Origin: Coriolopsis trogii
Taxonomy: Eukaryota; Basidiomycota; Agaricomycetes; Polyporales; Polyporaceae
Length of the DNA: 64,000 nt
Direction of reading: 5' to 3'
NCBI GenBank assembly: GCA_020543525.1
Contig: JAHYIO010000007.1
Coordinates: 1,240,001-1,304,000, forward strand
Shown here: one piece after another, positions 48,518 through 59,310 of the stretch
How the letters are laid out: each line of letters opens with the position of its first letter
Numbering within the stretch: position 1 is the first letter of the stretch
Notes under the pieces: model-generated
Databases searched by the model: none
What the model was told of the DNA's origin: nothing
Seen by the model: only the letters and a program-made list of their open reading frames with translations
Translations under genes and position numbers: made by a program

Positions 48518-51500
48518 CAGGACGACTCGCCCTGACGCTGGGATCGTCTGAAATTTGGGACTATACTATTTCCTTTGTAACAATCGGCGAATCAAGAAAA
48601 TCAGCATATCTATTAACCGGTTACATCGAAAATGGCCCCAAAGTCGTCGGAATCAAGGCTTTGTTTGACTCAGGAGCCGATGCAACAATCATCAATCAAC
48701 GGATCATTGATCAATATCACCTACCTACAACTCGACTGCCCCACCCAATCCGGTTCCGAAATACAGATGACAGCATCAACACCATTGGAACAGTAACTCA
48801 TCGATTGGAAACCAATTTTATTATCCGAGGCCATAGCCTACCCACCAATTTCTATGTTGCCAATCTCGGGAGAGACGATGCCATATTAGGGGTACCATGG
48901 ATCAAGAAGTACAATCCCCAAATAGACTGGACTACCGGCATATTCCAATTTGATCCCAAATTGGTCAAAAGGCAACAAATGATCCGGGATTATCAGAAAA
49001 GGCACGAACCACCCCCAGAAGTACTCATGTGGGGATTGGAAACAACTTCCGTTTCCGGATCACAAGATGGAGTAATTGCCTATAACCAAATCGAGGCATG
49101 GGAAGAGGAAGACCAATGGAGTCAATCTGGAAGTGCAACTATCGGAAAACTATGGAAGAAGCAAAACCAGGCCAACCTGTTTGTTAACCGAGTCACCAAA
49201 GCAACGGAACTGGCCGTTCAAGCAATGCAGAACAAAAATATACAGGATCCAAAAGAATTTCTGCCAGAATACCTTCAACAATACAAATACATATTCGAAA
49301 AGCAGTCAGCGGAACGGTTCCCAGACTCAAGACCATGGGACCATGCAATAGATCTAAAACCAGAATTCAAACCAAAGGACTGCAAAATATATCCATTATC
49401 CCTAATGGAGAGAAAGGAACTCGACAAATTTATAGACGAAAATCTAGCAAAGGGGTATATCCGACCATCCAAGTCACCCATGGCTTCTCCTTTCTTCTTT
49501 GTCCAGAAAAAGGATGGAAGCATGCGGCCAATTCAAGATTATCGTTATCTAAACGATGGAACAATAAAAAATGTATATCCACTACCACTGATCTCAGACT
49601 TAACAGACCAACTGGCAGAAGCCAAGATCTTCTCCAAACTAGACGTACGAGCTGGATACAATAATGTTCACATCAAAGATGGGGACCAGTGGAAAGCAGC
49701 ATTCAAAACGCCAAGAGGACTATTTGAGCCCACAGTCATGTTCTTTGGGCTATGCAACGCACCAGCAACATTCCAAGCCATGATGAACGACATTTTCCGA
49801 GACTACCTATCTGAAGGATGGATAGTAATCTACATGGACGATATACTGATATTTTCTCAAACTATTCCAGAACATCAGAAAAGAACCGAACTAGTAATCA
49901 AAAGACTCGGAGAACACGATCACTATCTCAAGGCAGAAAAATGTGAATTTGAGGTAACCGAAGTAGAGTTTCTAGGAGCAATCATCAAACCAGGGCAAAT
50001 CGCAATGGACCCAGTTAAACTGGAAGGTCTAGCCCAATGGCCAATACCAAATACCATCAAACAAGTATAGAGTTTTCTAGGGTTTGGAAATTTCTATAGA
50101 AGATTCATTCAGAATTATTCTCATCTGGCAAAACCGTTAACTGAACTAACAAAAAAGGGGCAAAAGTTCGAATGGTCGCAAGCATGTCAAAAAGCGTTTG
50201 ATACACTCAAAGCCAAGTTCCAAGAAGCACCTATTCTACAAATACCTGACGTCGAAAGACTATTCCAAATTGAATGTGATGCCTCCAAGGTGGCAACAGG
50301 GGCAATATTACGACAATTAGGAACCGACGAGCTATGGCATCCTTGCGCCTATCTTTCTCAAACATTTTCGGAACCAGAAAGAAATTATCAGATTTACGAC
50401 AGAGAATTACTAGCAATCATCCGAGCACTGGAAGCATGGAGACATTACCTTCAAGGCGCAAAACATCCAGTGCAAATCCTATCGGACCATAAGAATTTGA
50501 CGTACTTCAGATCAGCACAGAAATTAAACCGACAACAAGCAAGATGGAGTCTATATTTGTCACAATTCAACATCCAATTAATACACCAACCAGGCAAAAC
50601 GATAACTCAAGCAGATGCTCTGTCAAGAAGAGCGGACCATGACCCAGGAAACCATGACAACGAAGAAGTAACCTTGCTACCTAACAAATTATTCGTCAAC
50701 AGCATCAATATCGAACTACAAGAAAGAATTCGAGATACAACATCAAGGGATTGCATAGTCATGGAATCCACAAACAACCTGTGGCATCTCAAGAAAAAAC
50801 CGCTTATCGGCAACAATGAAGATTGGAAAATGGACGACGGCATCGTGATGTTTAAGGGGAGGGTATACGTACCACCAAATCTTGATCTTCGACAAGAAGT
50901 GGTCAGACTGCATCACGATCCCGCAGTAATGGGACATCCAGGCATCCAGAAAACGTATGAACTGGCATCAAGAGAATATTGGTGGCCGGATATGCGCCAC
51001 TTCGTCACCCAATATGTCAAGGGATGTGCTACTTGTCAAACAGCAAAAGTCAACACACATCCTACCAAAACTGGATTAATGCCGATTCCACATGCACACA
51101 ATCTTCGACCATTCAGTACTATCACCATGGATTACGTCACAGCCCTACCAGAATCCAATGGCTTCGACGCAATACAAGTGGTAGTTGATCACGACGTAAC
51201 CAAAGCTATTGTGTTAACAGCATGTACCAAAGAAACTAGTGCCATGGACACAGCCAAGATGCTAGAACAAGATGTATACAAACGATTTGGTTTACCAGAC
51301 CGAATTATCTCCGATAGAGGCCCTCAATTCATTTCACAAGCATATCAAGAATTGAATACTCTAATCGGAGTAAAAGGAGTATTGAGCACATCACACCATC
51401 CACAAACCGACGGCCAATCGGAAAGAACAATACAAGAAATAGAAGTTGCATTACGTATATACTGTGGAAACTACCCGGACACATGGAGCGACAAATTAGC

Positions 51501-52164
51501 GCAATTCGAATGCGCACACAACCATCGCACCCATTCAGTCAACAACCAATCACCGTTTGAGTTACTCATGGGATATCAACCAAAGGCTATACCAACGACC
51601 AGACCAACGGTGAAACACCCTAGCACAGAAGAAAGATTAGCCGACCTGCAGGAACAACGTAAACAAGCTTTGGCAAGCCATGACAAAGCCAATCTGGCCA
51701 TGGCCAAACGATATGCAGGAGGGAACTACGAGTTCAAAAAAGGAGACAAAGTCTACCTTGAATCCACGAATCTCAAATTACCATACCCAAATCGGAAACT
51801 GGCACCAAAACGAGAAGGACCCTTTATAATCGACAACGTAATGGGACCTGTCACAGTGCGACTTCGATTACCTAAAACATGGAAGATTCACCCAGTGTTC
51901 CATGTGGCATTACTCACCCCATACCACGAAACAGTGGAACATGGGCCGAATTACCAATCCCCACCACCAGAAATTATTGGCGGAGAAGAAGAATGGGAAA
52001 TAGAAGCGATCATTAATCATCAGAAACCGGCCAGAGGCGGAGTCCAATACTTAGTCACATGGAAGGGTCAGCCTTCTTATGAGAACCAATGGCTATGAGA
52101 AAAGGACCTCAAACACGCATAAACAATCCTAAAAGCCTATAAGAAGCGACACAAAATGGCCTGA
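48514..52164 (+). pseudogene. Gypsy-2 pol (protease-RT-RNase H-integrase-chromodomain), three stops
   Basis: Frame -1 relative to gag, open from the gag end. Protease with ALFDSGADATII; RT with FFFVQKKDGSMRPIQDY and the YMDD box; a TAG at 50068-50070 between KQV and SFLGFGNFYRRF, where the family has Gln; RNase H with ECDASKVATGAIL and YDRELLAII; integrase with HH-CC finger (HHDPAVMGHPG...CATCQTAK), MDYVTALP, SDRGPQF and QEIEVALR; chromodomain (INHQKPARGGVQYLVTWKGQP) ending with TGA at 52096-52098. After this, EKDLKHA, TAA, TILKAYKKRHKMA and TGA show that the true end is 52164. The three premature stops are each explained by one C-to-T change (CAG, CGA, CAA). Confidence 0.92.
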
Positions 52165-52172
52165 ATGAAACC

Positions 52173-53396
52173 ATGTCCCACTTTTCTTTTCCATCCGCCA
52201 TTCCGGGGGAACTACAATACCCTGACTACGACGCTCCCCCAAGTCCCCCTTATAATCCTACTCCTCTTCCCCCTCCAACAAGCCCTCGATATTTCCCTAT
52301 CTCCCCAGAACCTTCAACCTTCACAGCTCCCCGTCTTCCCACAGCCTCCTCTTCTCGTCTCGTCACGACTCCCCTCCCCACTCGACCTATTCCTATTCAT
52401 TCTTTTTTATCTGATTTTATACCTCCTCCCCCTTTTCCACCTGTCCTCCCAGCTTCGACCTCTCGCCAACCAAACCCCCATTTCCACTCCAATCCTCCTC
52501 CATCTCCAGATCAATTCGTCGACCTCCCCAACCTCGAACGTATCCCCGGCCTCACCATCACTCGCGACCACGATGCCCCACCAGCAACCCCAACAGAACC
52601 AGCAACAACCCCAGAACTCCCGCAACCGCCGCCGCAACCGCAACAACCGCCACCGCAACAACAACCACCCCCATTCTTCCTCCCCCCCGAATTCTATCGA
52701 TTCACACACACACTCGTCCATTTCACGGCAACCGCCCACACCCTCATTTATTCGCTCCAGTCGCAATCTGCTCCCCTCTTACAACCACCTCCCCTGCCTC
52801 CAAACTGGGTTGTACAGCGACGGGACTCTCCACGACCGGGTGGGGTGGGTGCTGGCGCATCCGGACTTGGAGGGAACGGTGGAGGCGCGGCTGATCGAGT
52901 ACCCCGCGGCTCTCCGGTGGGTGCAAGCCTATCGGGAGTACGTACACATCGGACCGGGGATCCAACAAGGGATCCTACTGGCCGAGAATTCGGGGGCGAA
53001 CCAGAGGCACGTCCTGGCGGCCCTGGAGGATGCCTATGCGGGACTCGTCTGAGTCGCCAAAGACGCGCTGTGGCACCTCGCAGTGCACCCCTACATCACT
53101 CAGGCGTTGGGGGACTTGCTGCCGAGGAGACCCTGGGGGGGGGTCGCCCACGGAAACGCGGGGTGACGAGGATCAACACTCGTCGTCTCCCTCTGAGCGA
53201 TGAGGGGTGGGGCGCTCCAGAAAACAGGTGGGACAATCCGGCTGCGAACAACGCAAGCTGGGAGTCAGTGGACAGCAACGTGACGGACGTCGAGGTCAAC
53301 AATGACGACCTTCTAGAACAACACGACGCTCAAACCGACGCTACATTTCTTGATGGCAATGCAGCGCCATCAATGGACGACGTCGACCAGGTCTAG
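52173..53396 (+). pseudogene. Gypsy-2 extra 3' ORF, frame-shifted
   Basis: Downstream of pol is a third coding region. From ATG 52173 it encodes a Pro/Ser/Gln-rich stretch (SPPYNPTPLPPPTSP, PPQPQQPPPQQQPPPF). Near 52800 the protein-like signal passes to another frame (GLYSDGTLHDRVGWVLAHPDLEGTVEARLIEYP, ANQRHVLAALEDAYAGLV), with TGA at 53050-53052 then VAKDALWHLAVHPYIT. After a run of nine G near 53136 it returns to the first frame (RINTRRLPLSDEGWG...DDLLEQHDAQ) and stops at 53396. The first frame stays open throughout, but its middle is a low-quality Gly/Arg-rich shadow. The two switches suggest indels in one ancestral protein. Its function in these elements is unknown. Confidence 0.6.
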
Positions 53397-53434
53397 TACG
53401 CCTCTGGGGACCATCGGCCTTGAGAGGGGGGTAA

Positions 53435-53922
53435 TGTTACAACCGACCCTTACTTCTCACCAGTATCGTCTTGTTCCTTACCATTTCGTCGCATCCTCCG
53501 TCCCTTGTTGTCATCCTGCTTACTCTTCGTCTTCCCACATGCATCGTTCGTCTCTTTGTCATCACCTTTACATATGCTTAATCATCCTCGCTATCTATAT
53601 CTCCTCACTCAGTCAGCCCATCTATATATAAACCCAGATCTGTCAGCTTAGCTATATATAACCCCCGCTCAGTCATCCGCAGCCTCATGACTCCATTTCT
53701 ATGGTACTGCCACGACACTATACTGTTTATGGCAGACTATGTTGTACTATATATAATAGCCGAGGTTTCCATCAAGGAACCCCAGCTTCGATCTCCTCGT
53801 TTACCTAATCTGTACCATCGGACTTCCGAATAGAACGGTGTTCTATTCACTCTTCACATCTTTGCGACATCTCGCTGCGCGCTCGAAGGCCGTAGCATCC
53901 CTCGCTTAGATCGATCTTAACA
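53435..53922 (+). repeat. Gypsy-2 3' LTR
   Basis: 488 bp, TG...CA. It preserves the empty site for the hAT-like MITE. A second copy of TATATATA and TATATATAAC motifs suggests the element's promoter (near 53625-53665). Confidence 0.95.
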
Positions 53923-55668
53923 CGACGGGCCGCTTTGCTGGTAATGTGTTCGAGGTTCGAGGAGGGCAGATACACGAGGAGAATCTGGCCACGACGTGAT
54001 GGCTTCGAGCGAATGTGCTTCGGCAGGTTGCCAATCGTCATGTAGACGGGATAGGCCGTCTTGCTCCCGAAAAGAGTGAGCTGAGTCTTGTCCGTTGAGA
54101 TGATGATCGGGATGATGGTCGCACCAGGCTTCTCCTGTTCGAGCTGCTCCTGGCGTGGGAGTATAAGACAATGGTAAGATGAGAGATGAAGACACACATA
54201 CCTGCGTTGACCACCACCACTCACCAGTATGCATATCAAAATAGACTCGAACGTCCTCATCACCATCAACAAAGTGTCTTTCGGGATGGAAGACAAGTAT
54301 CCCATTGAACTCCGGGTCACCGTACAGCGCACGGACACAGGCTATGATATCGCGGTAGAACAGTTCGAAGACTTCATCGGCTACAGTAATACGCTGTCGA
54401 ATGAATCGCGGTCGTCCGGAGGCGAGCTGTAAGTCCACAACGTGATTGAGCTCTTCCAAAGTCCGGAAGGAGAGGCCTAAACGGTCTGCAACCTGGAGAG
54501 GGCGGTTACTATGCATGAATGTGGAGGTCAGAACGTACACGCTCACAGTCTCAATGCTCAAGAGCTCTGTCACAGCGGTAGATCCTGGTCACCGCATCTT
54601 CGCCCAACGAGCAATTTCCCAGTCAGTTTTGGAGGCGAATGGGGCGAAGATGTTGTCGGGTGCATGAGCGGATGCAAGTTGTTGGTATTCGGCTTGCGCA
54701 TTGTCCTGGTCGAGCACAGCACCAGCTGTCTCGGACGGGTACGGTATGATGTGCGTCTTCGTGCGAAGCTGTTCCTCGACAGCTTGTCTGCCTTCGGGGG
54801 CCACTGCAAACACTTCGTTCTTGTCGTCCTCATCGGACACTGACAACGCAGGTCCTGATAGCGGAGCCCGAGGGTGTGGTCCGGGCTCCCAGAAGTCTTC
54901 ATCGTCAATCTCCTCATCACTGTGAATCTCAGGCGACGGCGAAGGGTGAAATGGTGGGATCTCGTCATCTGTCTGCTCGTCGTAGTCGTCGAAATCAGCC
55001 TGCAAGTAGTCGCCAAAAAAGTCGCCCGCAAACTCGATAGGCGACTGTAGCATGTCATTGTCATCCTCTACTAGCTCAGGGTGGGCGGCTTCATCTTCGA
55101 GGTCGGGGTGGACAGGGTTGTTGAGACTGAATTGCCCGGCCAGATTTTCCTGCACATCTCGGAAGGCGATGCACTCTGGTCGTGTCATGGTTCGGAGATG
55201 TTTTGTGTACCCAGAGTGAGTAAATGATAAATTGCAAGTGGGACAGGTAGGCATCGTAGTACAGATAAGCAGTAGGAAGTGTGCTCGAGGTGAAGGAAGT
55301 CTTCGATGGACTGGGTACGACACATCAGTGAGTTTCTGGAGGTTCAGGCGGAGCCGACGAGCCGCACCTCCAAGAAAGGGAAGGGGCGGCGCGTGGAGTC
55401 GGGACTTCAAGGCCGGCTACCATGGTTTCAAAGTGGTGCGTCAGAGCCTGGGTCACCGTCATAGGAACAAAAATTCTGGACTTACAAGGACTTGGACTCC
55501 ATCCCCCATCTACTCTGCCATACGCTACGCCCCCATATCCTCCACTTTATTGCCCTACTGCTATCCCCTTGCTCTCTTGTCAGCCGTCTGTTCTCCTTCC
55601 TGGACGCAAAGACAGTTAATACATTGTTCATCACTATTTCCGAGTTATTACCCTCGCCCGATATTGCC

Positions 55669-58647
55669 ATGCCCAGATGCGAACGTTCGAGCACTGCGCA
55701 AGTTGTCTCATCCAACACGCCTCTTTCTCAAGAGCAGCGGCCTATAGCAAATTCGCAACGTAAGCCATTCAATGTACTTGAAGCTGCCTAACAATTGTAC
55801 TCACCGGAGGCATACCTGACAGCTACCCACACCGCTGCCGAGAAGGCTTCCCAAGGTATGCTTGTCCACCTTTTGCAGGTCAGCTCAAACTCACCCTGTC
55901 TTCATTAGCTTGGGATACCCTGGTGACAAAACCGTGCAAGCGCCAGCGCAAAGCGACCGACGGGTCAGATGACGAGCACGTCCATGCGGACAAAGCACCT
56001 AAATCAAAGAAGTCAAGTAAGTATCTAGCATACCATTAACCACAGTCACACTCACGCCTTCGCATCGCTTGTCGCCTATCAGAACGTACCGACAATGTCA
56101 ATCCCGAGTCCCAGGGTGACATTCATTCTCACACCAACTTACCAGATGTCCAGTTCCCAGCCCAAGGACGTTCAAGGCGTCACCCTGCTCCCGACATTCA
56201 TGTGGACTCGTCCGATGACGAGTCCTCTCGGACCAATCATCGCTCTCTTGTCCAGTTGAAGACCAAGACTATCAAATACACCACCGGAGATGCGGAAGGT
56301 ACTCACGTAAATAGGCATCCATCCACTCAGGTTTTCGCGGTGGCCTCTGCTGGTGACAAGTCGAGGACGCAGGTACCCGGAGGCGCGTCGGAGAGACAGA
56401 GCGACGAGAGTGCCAGTGAGAGCGGTTCGAGCGACGAGTCCAGTGATGAGGAGGAAGTAGAGGAAGACGACGACGAACTTGAGAAGCACGACACACAGGC
56501 GCTTACTCAGGCATTGGCTGCTGAGGTGAGTCTTCCCACACCTCTTCTCACCGACTCATTCACTCGCTCTGTAGGCACCTGTATTCCTCGACGACCACCA
56601 TGTTCGAACCGCGTCACTCCAATCACGCAAGGAGTATGTCAAGACCCGCCTCGCCGCTATGAATGCTGTCTCCCGGGCCAAGTCCTCAAGCCAGGCAGAT
56701 GCGCCGCCTCAAGCTCGCACCCTCGACCGGGAGGACGTGGTGATCAACGACGACGAGCGGGTGCCAAACAACCTGAGTTCTCTCTTCCTGCTCATAAAGC
56801 CACACCACCCAAGCGCAGATGTATATAGTCCACTGGCACCCGCAAACCCGCCTCGGCTCGCCCTGCCAACAACGCCAGCGCGTCTGGCAAGAAGGCTGCA
56901 TCCCAACAGCCTCGCGCATCGAAGCCACCCATGCAACGCTCTGAAGCGACGTCTACGGCGACGACGCGCAAGAAGACCCAACCTGTCAATGAGGTACGTA
57001 TCATCCTTACAAGCGACGCATGGCAGTCGTTCTATACCCTCTCCATGCTGCACAGTCTGTGGACCCTTCAAACCCGCAATGTTATCGAGAGTATCTCGAG
57101 GAGCCTCTTGTGGACGACAGGCAGATAGACTCAGACGCTCCTTCGAGTCTGAAGAGGACACCAACTCGGAGCCCGTGATCACACGCGCAGAACTCCATCG
57201 GTTGCCGAGGTTCTCAGTGTAGGACTTTGCATATCCAAAGTATGAGGCGTGCGCGCCAGCCACGCGGAGTATGCGTCGCACTCATGACTCGCACCCTGGA
57301 GTTCATCCGCCGGCGTGAGGCTCAAGCAGCGAGGATTCTGACTACCCCTTTGTTCCTTAACTAGGTACCCGTCTTCGTGAAGCCGCGCGGCGGTGATAAG
57401 GACGACAAGGACGAGGGCATTGTCAGAGCCCATATTCACCGCAAGAAGGTACGACCCTTTTGTATTGTCTGGTCTCCACGCTGATGTGCCTCACAGACAC
57501 ATGCTCTTTGCACAGCTGATGGAGATGGCGGTGATAGCGGTAATGAGCCATCTCACACCGCTCTCGACGACGACAGCATTGAGCTTGTCTGGCCGACGAC
57601 AGGGGAGAAGCTCCGCCTGAAGGACCAATGCCCTCGTGTCCGCGCGGTAGCACGCGATGCTATCGGCCGTCTACTGGCTAGTGCCTGCCTTGACGACGCA
57701 TTCCCCAAGGGTCCTGATATGCATATCCGGTACACCAAGAAGGCACTCATTGACAGCGCCCGCGAAGTTGGCTACGACGACATTGTTAACCGCGTGGACA
57801 CAGACAAGGACTACGCTTATGCATTGGAGACTATTGTGCGTTCGTATTGACCTTCCACTTCTGATCCTCACTTACCGTTTTCCATGTCCATCTCCTAGCC
57901 TGCACAACGCCTCAGCACCTTCCGTGGCCGCTTTAAGCAGGTGACCGACAGTGTGGCCGCTGCCGCTTACAGCCTCGAGAGCGGCGACAGGGATCACGTC
58001 GATTGGCTCCGCAGCAACATGCGATACATATATCCTTGCGATTATGAAGTACGTCCCTTATTCATCTTGCTGTTTTCCAATCCTGACGCTTGGTGACTAC
58101 AGAAGGGCACGCATTCTGGAGGCAAGCCCTTCCAGCCGCCCATTTTTGTCCAGGTTCTGCGTACGGCCTTTTTCAACAATGGCAAGAGCATTGGCAATAT
58201 GCTCTATGAGAGGTTCACCTCCACCAATCCACAGCATCCCGACGAGAAGGAGCTCCCGGCACCTATGCTGGTGCTGGTGTCTACGGCGGTAAGTGGCTAT
58301 CTTCTATTGTCTGTTTTGTACCCTTACGCTATGCTTTTAGATGTACGCTTCAATCGCAGACTATGAATATGATGTCTATGATGCAGGGGACTTTTCTGCG
58401 GACGCCTTCGCAGACGTATACAACGAGAATATACGTGTCTTGGATCACATCAAGGCCGTCGCCCCGAAGAAATACCACACGCTCATGCATCAACTGCTCA
58501 TGAGCATATGGTATGATCTCCTCACTCAGATGCCGAATGTGACTGACTTTTATTTGCAGTGGTACGCACATGCATGCTGGCAAGAGGCACACTGGCAAGT
58601 CCGATCTGATTGCCCTCCTCAACGTCGACGAGATGGACGAAGATTAG
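55669..58647 (+). CDS. DUF6532 protein carried by the Plavaka element
   Basis: Multi-exon gene, start ATG 55669 and stop TAG 58645-58647. The N-terminal exons encode disordered, charged sequence: RKATDGSDDEHVHADK, a Lys-rich KSKKS, then long Asp/Glu/Ser stretches (SASESGSSDESSDEEEVEEDDDE near 56400-56480). The C-terminal domain matches DUF6532 as I know it: VRAVARDAIGRLLASACLDDAFP, ALIDSAREVGYDDIVNRVD, RLSTFRGRFKQVTDSVAAAAYSLE, YIYPCDYE, PFQPPIFVQVLRTAFFNNGKSIG, ADVYNENIRVLDHIKAVAPKKYHTLMHQLLMSI. About eleven exons; the ones after 57510 were checked in phase, the earlier ones less well. It is divergent from the transposase with about 415 bases between ATGs. Role unknown; position inside the element suggests an accessory transposition or DNA/chromatin function, which is inference. 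Confidence 0.75.
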
Positions 58648-59191
58648 TCCACTGTCTCCGATTGCATGTCGTCGAGTTATCACATATTTGTACACCCTCA
58701 TATAATGTGCTGACTGCCACTCCCCACTCTGTCTCTTGCCTCCTCCACATTGCTGAATATTAGGCACTTTGCATGTACATATGTGCTTGGCGCTATATGG
58801 CCACCTCCCCACTCCGCCCATCTTCTCTCTCATGATCATGACAACTTACTCGCCCCGAACATCCACTCCTTTTCCGCTATGTGTTCATTCACTTCATGAT
58901 ACAACAAACAGATTTTGTTGATTGACTTCATATGTGATGTACGGTAATACTCTCCCTTGAATAATAGTATGCGTTCATGGTATTCTAACATTGATGTGCG
59001 GGACGTAAAGATGAACCTGACCCATATAACCTGGTAATGTAGGGCAAATGTCAGCTATTATCCTATCTAATGCCCGTCTATTCAGCTAATTAGCCAGGGA
59101 CATATCTAATGAGCACTAACACAGTAAATCGGATTATTAGCGCAATTTAGCGCTCATTTTCGAAAATTCGCAAGGGGGAGTTTTCCTGATG

Positions 59192-59310
59192 TTACATCCT
59201 TTGTCAATCCTGCTAGTAGTCGCTACTCAAGTCAGTATCCCCAGCTGCCATCGCGACTCCAATATAAAACCCTGCGGTAACATGTTATCTGCTACCCCGC
59301 AACTATACTT
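59192..59310. promoter_or_regulatory. Remnant promoter of F-box-like copy 4 between two transposons
   Basis: The 119 bases between the Plavaka tip and the next element contain CCAATATAAAACCC near 59260, a combined CCAAT/TATA-like promoter pointing right. The TT at 59309-59310 is the target copy of the next element. Confidence 0.5.

Larger units (their letters stand above)
45101..53922 (+). mobile_element. Ty3/gypsy chromovirus, gypsy-2
   Basis: Plus-strand element with LTRs of 488 bp (53435-53922) and 1028 bp (45101-46128; 488 plus a 540 bp nested insertion and duplication). Target duplication CGACG is at 45096-45100 and 53923-53927. Order: LTR, leader with open frame, gag, pol, extra 3' ORF, polypurine tract (GAGAGGGGGG near 53421-53431), LTR. 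After the 5' LTR the strand reads TTAGATCGAAGCTC, not a TGG-type primer site. LTRs differ at 8 positions, all transitions. Pol carries three stops. It interrupts the Plavaka transposase. Confidence 0.96.
43144..55254 (-). pseudogene. Plavaka transposase, split by gypsy-2
   Basis: Starts at ATG 55254 with a zinc-binding N-terminus (CPTCNLSFTHSGYTKH...C), then a long acidic region (EIHSDEEIDDEDFWEPG). The conserved core begins DWEIARWAKMR at 54592; a TGA at 54589-54591 stands where Gly is expected and homology continues (PGSTAVTELLSIE). Introns follow near 54480-54530 and 54150-54205. The core IIPIIISTDKTQLTLFGSKTAYPVYMTIGNLPK runs to 53928, where gypsy-2 begins. Beyond it, at 45095 and downward, the same phase resumes with NLFHACLRHVLKPL, CPKCPI, the hallmark HPYWENLPYINIYRSITPDILHQMYQG, a conserved histidine/tryptophan-rich C-terminal part and stop at 43144. 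Both gypsy-2 halves rejoin in phase at the CGACG duplication. So lesions are the insertion and one nonsense codon. Confidence 0.88.
36248..59191 (-). mobile_element. Plavaka-type DNA transposon (CMC/CACTA-like) with nested insertions
   Basis: Tips: CATCAGGGAAACTCCCCCTT at 42968 and, inverted, the matching tip ending at 59191 (AAGGGGGAGTTTTCCTGATG). Subterminal sequence also matches imperfectly (GCGAAT, GAGCGC, AAATT, AGCGCT). Because gypsy-1 is inserted five bases inside the left tip, the outermost CATCA copy is at 36248-36252. The flanking duplication is TT (36246-36247 and 59192-59193). Without gypsy-1 and gypsy-2 the element would be about 7.4 kb. It carries a Plavaka transposase (minus) and a divergently transcribed DUF6532 gene. 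It lies between F-box-like copies 3 and 4. Confidence 0.88.
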
